Shown here in pieces: positions 63,800-64,000 of a DNA stretch of 64,000 nt. Source of the DNA: Falcatimonas sp. MSJ-15. Lineage in GTDB: Bacteria; Bacillota; Clostridia; Lachnospirales; Lachnospiraceae. The notes under the pieces are model-generated. The model was not told where the DNA came from. It searched no databases and saw only the letters and a list, made by a program, of their open reading frames with translations. The stretch lies in assembly GCF_018918265.1 (NCBI RefSeq), contig NZ_JAHLQC010000006.1:124001-188000 (forward strand), written 5' to 3'. The stretch's first letter is position 1. The number at the start of each line of letters is the position of its first letter. The position numbers and the translations under genes are program-made.

Positions 63800-64000
63800 A
63801 TGATCACAAGTATTAAGAACCAGAAGATAAAAAATGTAATGAAACTTATGACTTCGGCAAAAGCGAGAAAAGAACAGGATGTTTTTATTGTTGAAGGAAT
63901 AAGAATGTTTAGAGAAATAGATAAAAATGACTATGTTGAAGGCTTTGTATCGTCTGACTTTTACGAGAACAATCGTGAATATCTGAATAATTGCGAATGT
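63800..64000 (+). CDS. TrmH/SpoU-family RNA methyltransferase, N-terminal part (runs off the window)
   Basis: The first 67 codons read MITSIKNQKIKNVMKLMTSA, then ARKEQDVFIVEGIRMFREI. This is the substrate-binding N-terminal domain of RlmB/TrmH-like 2'-O-methyltransferases. The catalytic knotted domain would lie beyond base 64000. AGAAAGG is the likely ribosome binding site. The position behind pfkA agrees with gene order in related clostridia. Confidence 0.85.
   Translation, partial: MITSIKNQKIKNVMKLMTSAKARKEQDVFIVEGIRMFREIDKNDYVEGFVSSDFYENNREYLNNCEC

Overview
The window is an AT-rich chromosomal segment of an anaerobic Firmicute. It most resembles a member of the Lachnospiraceae of the Lachnospira/Eubacterium eligens type, judged by gene content and order only. 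Supporting signs are the low-GC clostridial cell-envelope block uvrC-hprK-glcK-murB-rapZ-whiA-dnaE-pfkA, a fused FeoA-FeoB, rubrerythrin, paired YhgE/Pip membrane proteins, Thr/Glu-rich linkers on secreted proteins, and a 2-keto-3-deoxygluconate kinase that suggests pectin use. No phage or transposase gene is seen. Most genes have a clear AGGAGG-type ribosome binding site, and many units end in strong hairpin terminators.

Layout. 1-8.9 kb: ferrous iron uptake (feoAB fusion plus a small DAK/FakA-like piece), the C-terminal remnant of a MATE transporter, a membrane protein of unknown role, an M15 peptidase, a GGDEF protein, and a divergent LysR/DMT-transporter pair. 8.9-15.3 kb: ndk, a large secreted gluzincin-type metallopeptidase, and an M16C peptidase. 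15.4-18.1 kb: a complete DpnII-type (GATC) restriction-modification operon in the pneumococcal order (dpnM-dpnA-dpnB). 18.2-29.7 kb: oleate hydratase, a cloverleaf-like intergenic element, MATE and DMT transporters, two YhgE/Pip proteins flanking a small membrane gene split by a pentanucleotide repeat, and an XRE-aminotransferase fusion. 29.8-35.4 kb: KDG kinase, a membrane-anchored trigger-factor-like PPIase, then an MBOAT acyltransferase, an SGNH hydrolase, an ECF sigma factor and a very short anti-sigma-like protein, an arrangement that recalls SigV/OatA envelope O-acetylation control. 35.4-47 kb: a hybrid sensor kinase, a FliB-like methylase, a Gld-type ABC exporter with DUF4340 protein, a CE2-like esterase, rubrerythrin, and a CAP-domain lipoprotein. 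47-64 kb: two inverted structured repeats, pyrG, ftsH, then the uvrC-to-pfkA housekeeping run and the start of a TrmH/SpoU methyltransferase.

The most unusual material is noncoding. (i) Two inverted copies of a 104-nt core (47130-47233 and 47491-47594) are nearly identical outside a central 26-nt hairpin. That hairpin and the flanking palindromic arms differ in sequence but keep their pairing. (ii) A 179-nt element (20490-20668) folds on paper as an almost gap-free four-way junction. (iii) A compact three-way-junction element lies at 45782-45867. (iv) A GGAAACTAA motif sits in the promoter spacers of two secreted-protein genes and is repeated upstream. (v) A hairpin hides the uvrC Shine-Dalgarno. 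(vi) A 5-bp repeat splits a gene and would rejoin it on loss of one unit. (vii) TTGAACT direct repeats at exact 11-bp spacing lie before the XRE-aminotransferase fusion.

All functional calls come from reading motifs by eye. No database search or folding program was run.
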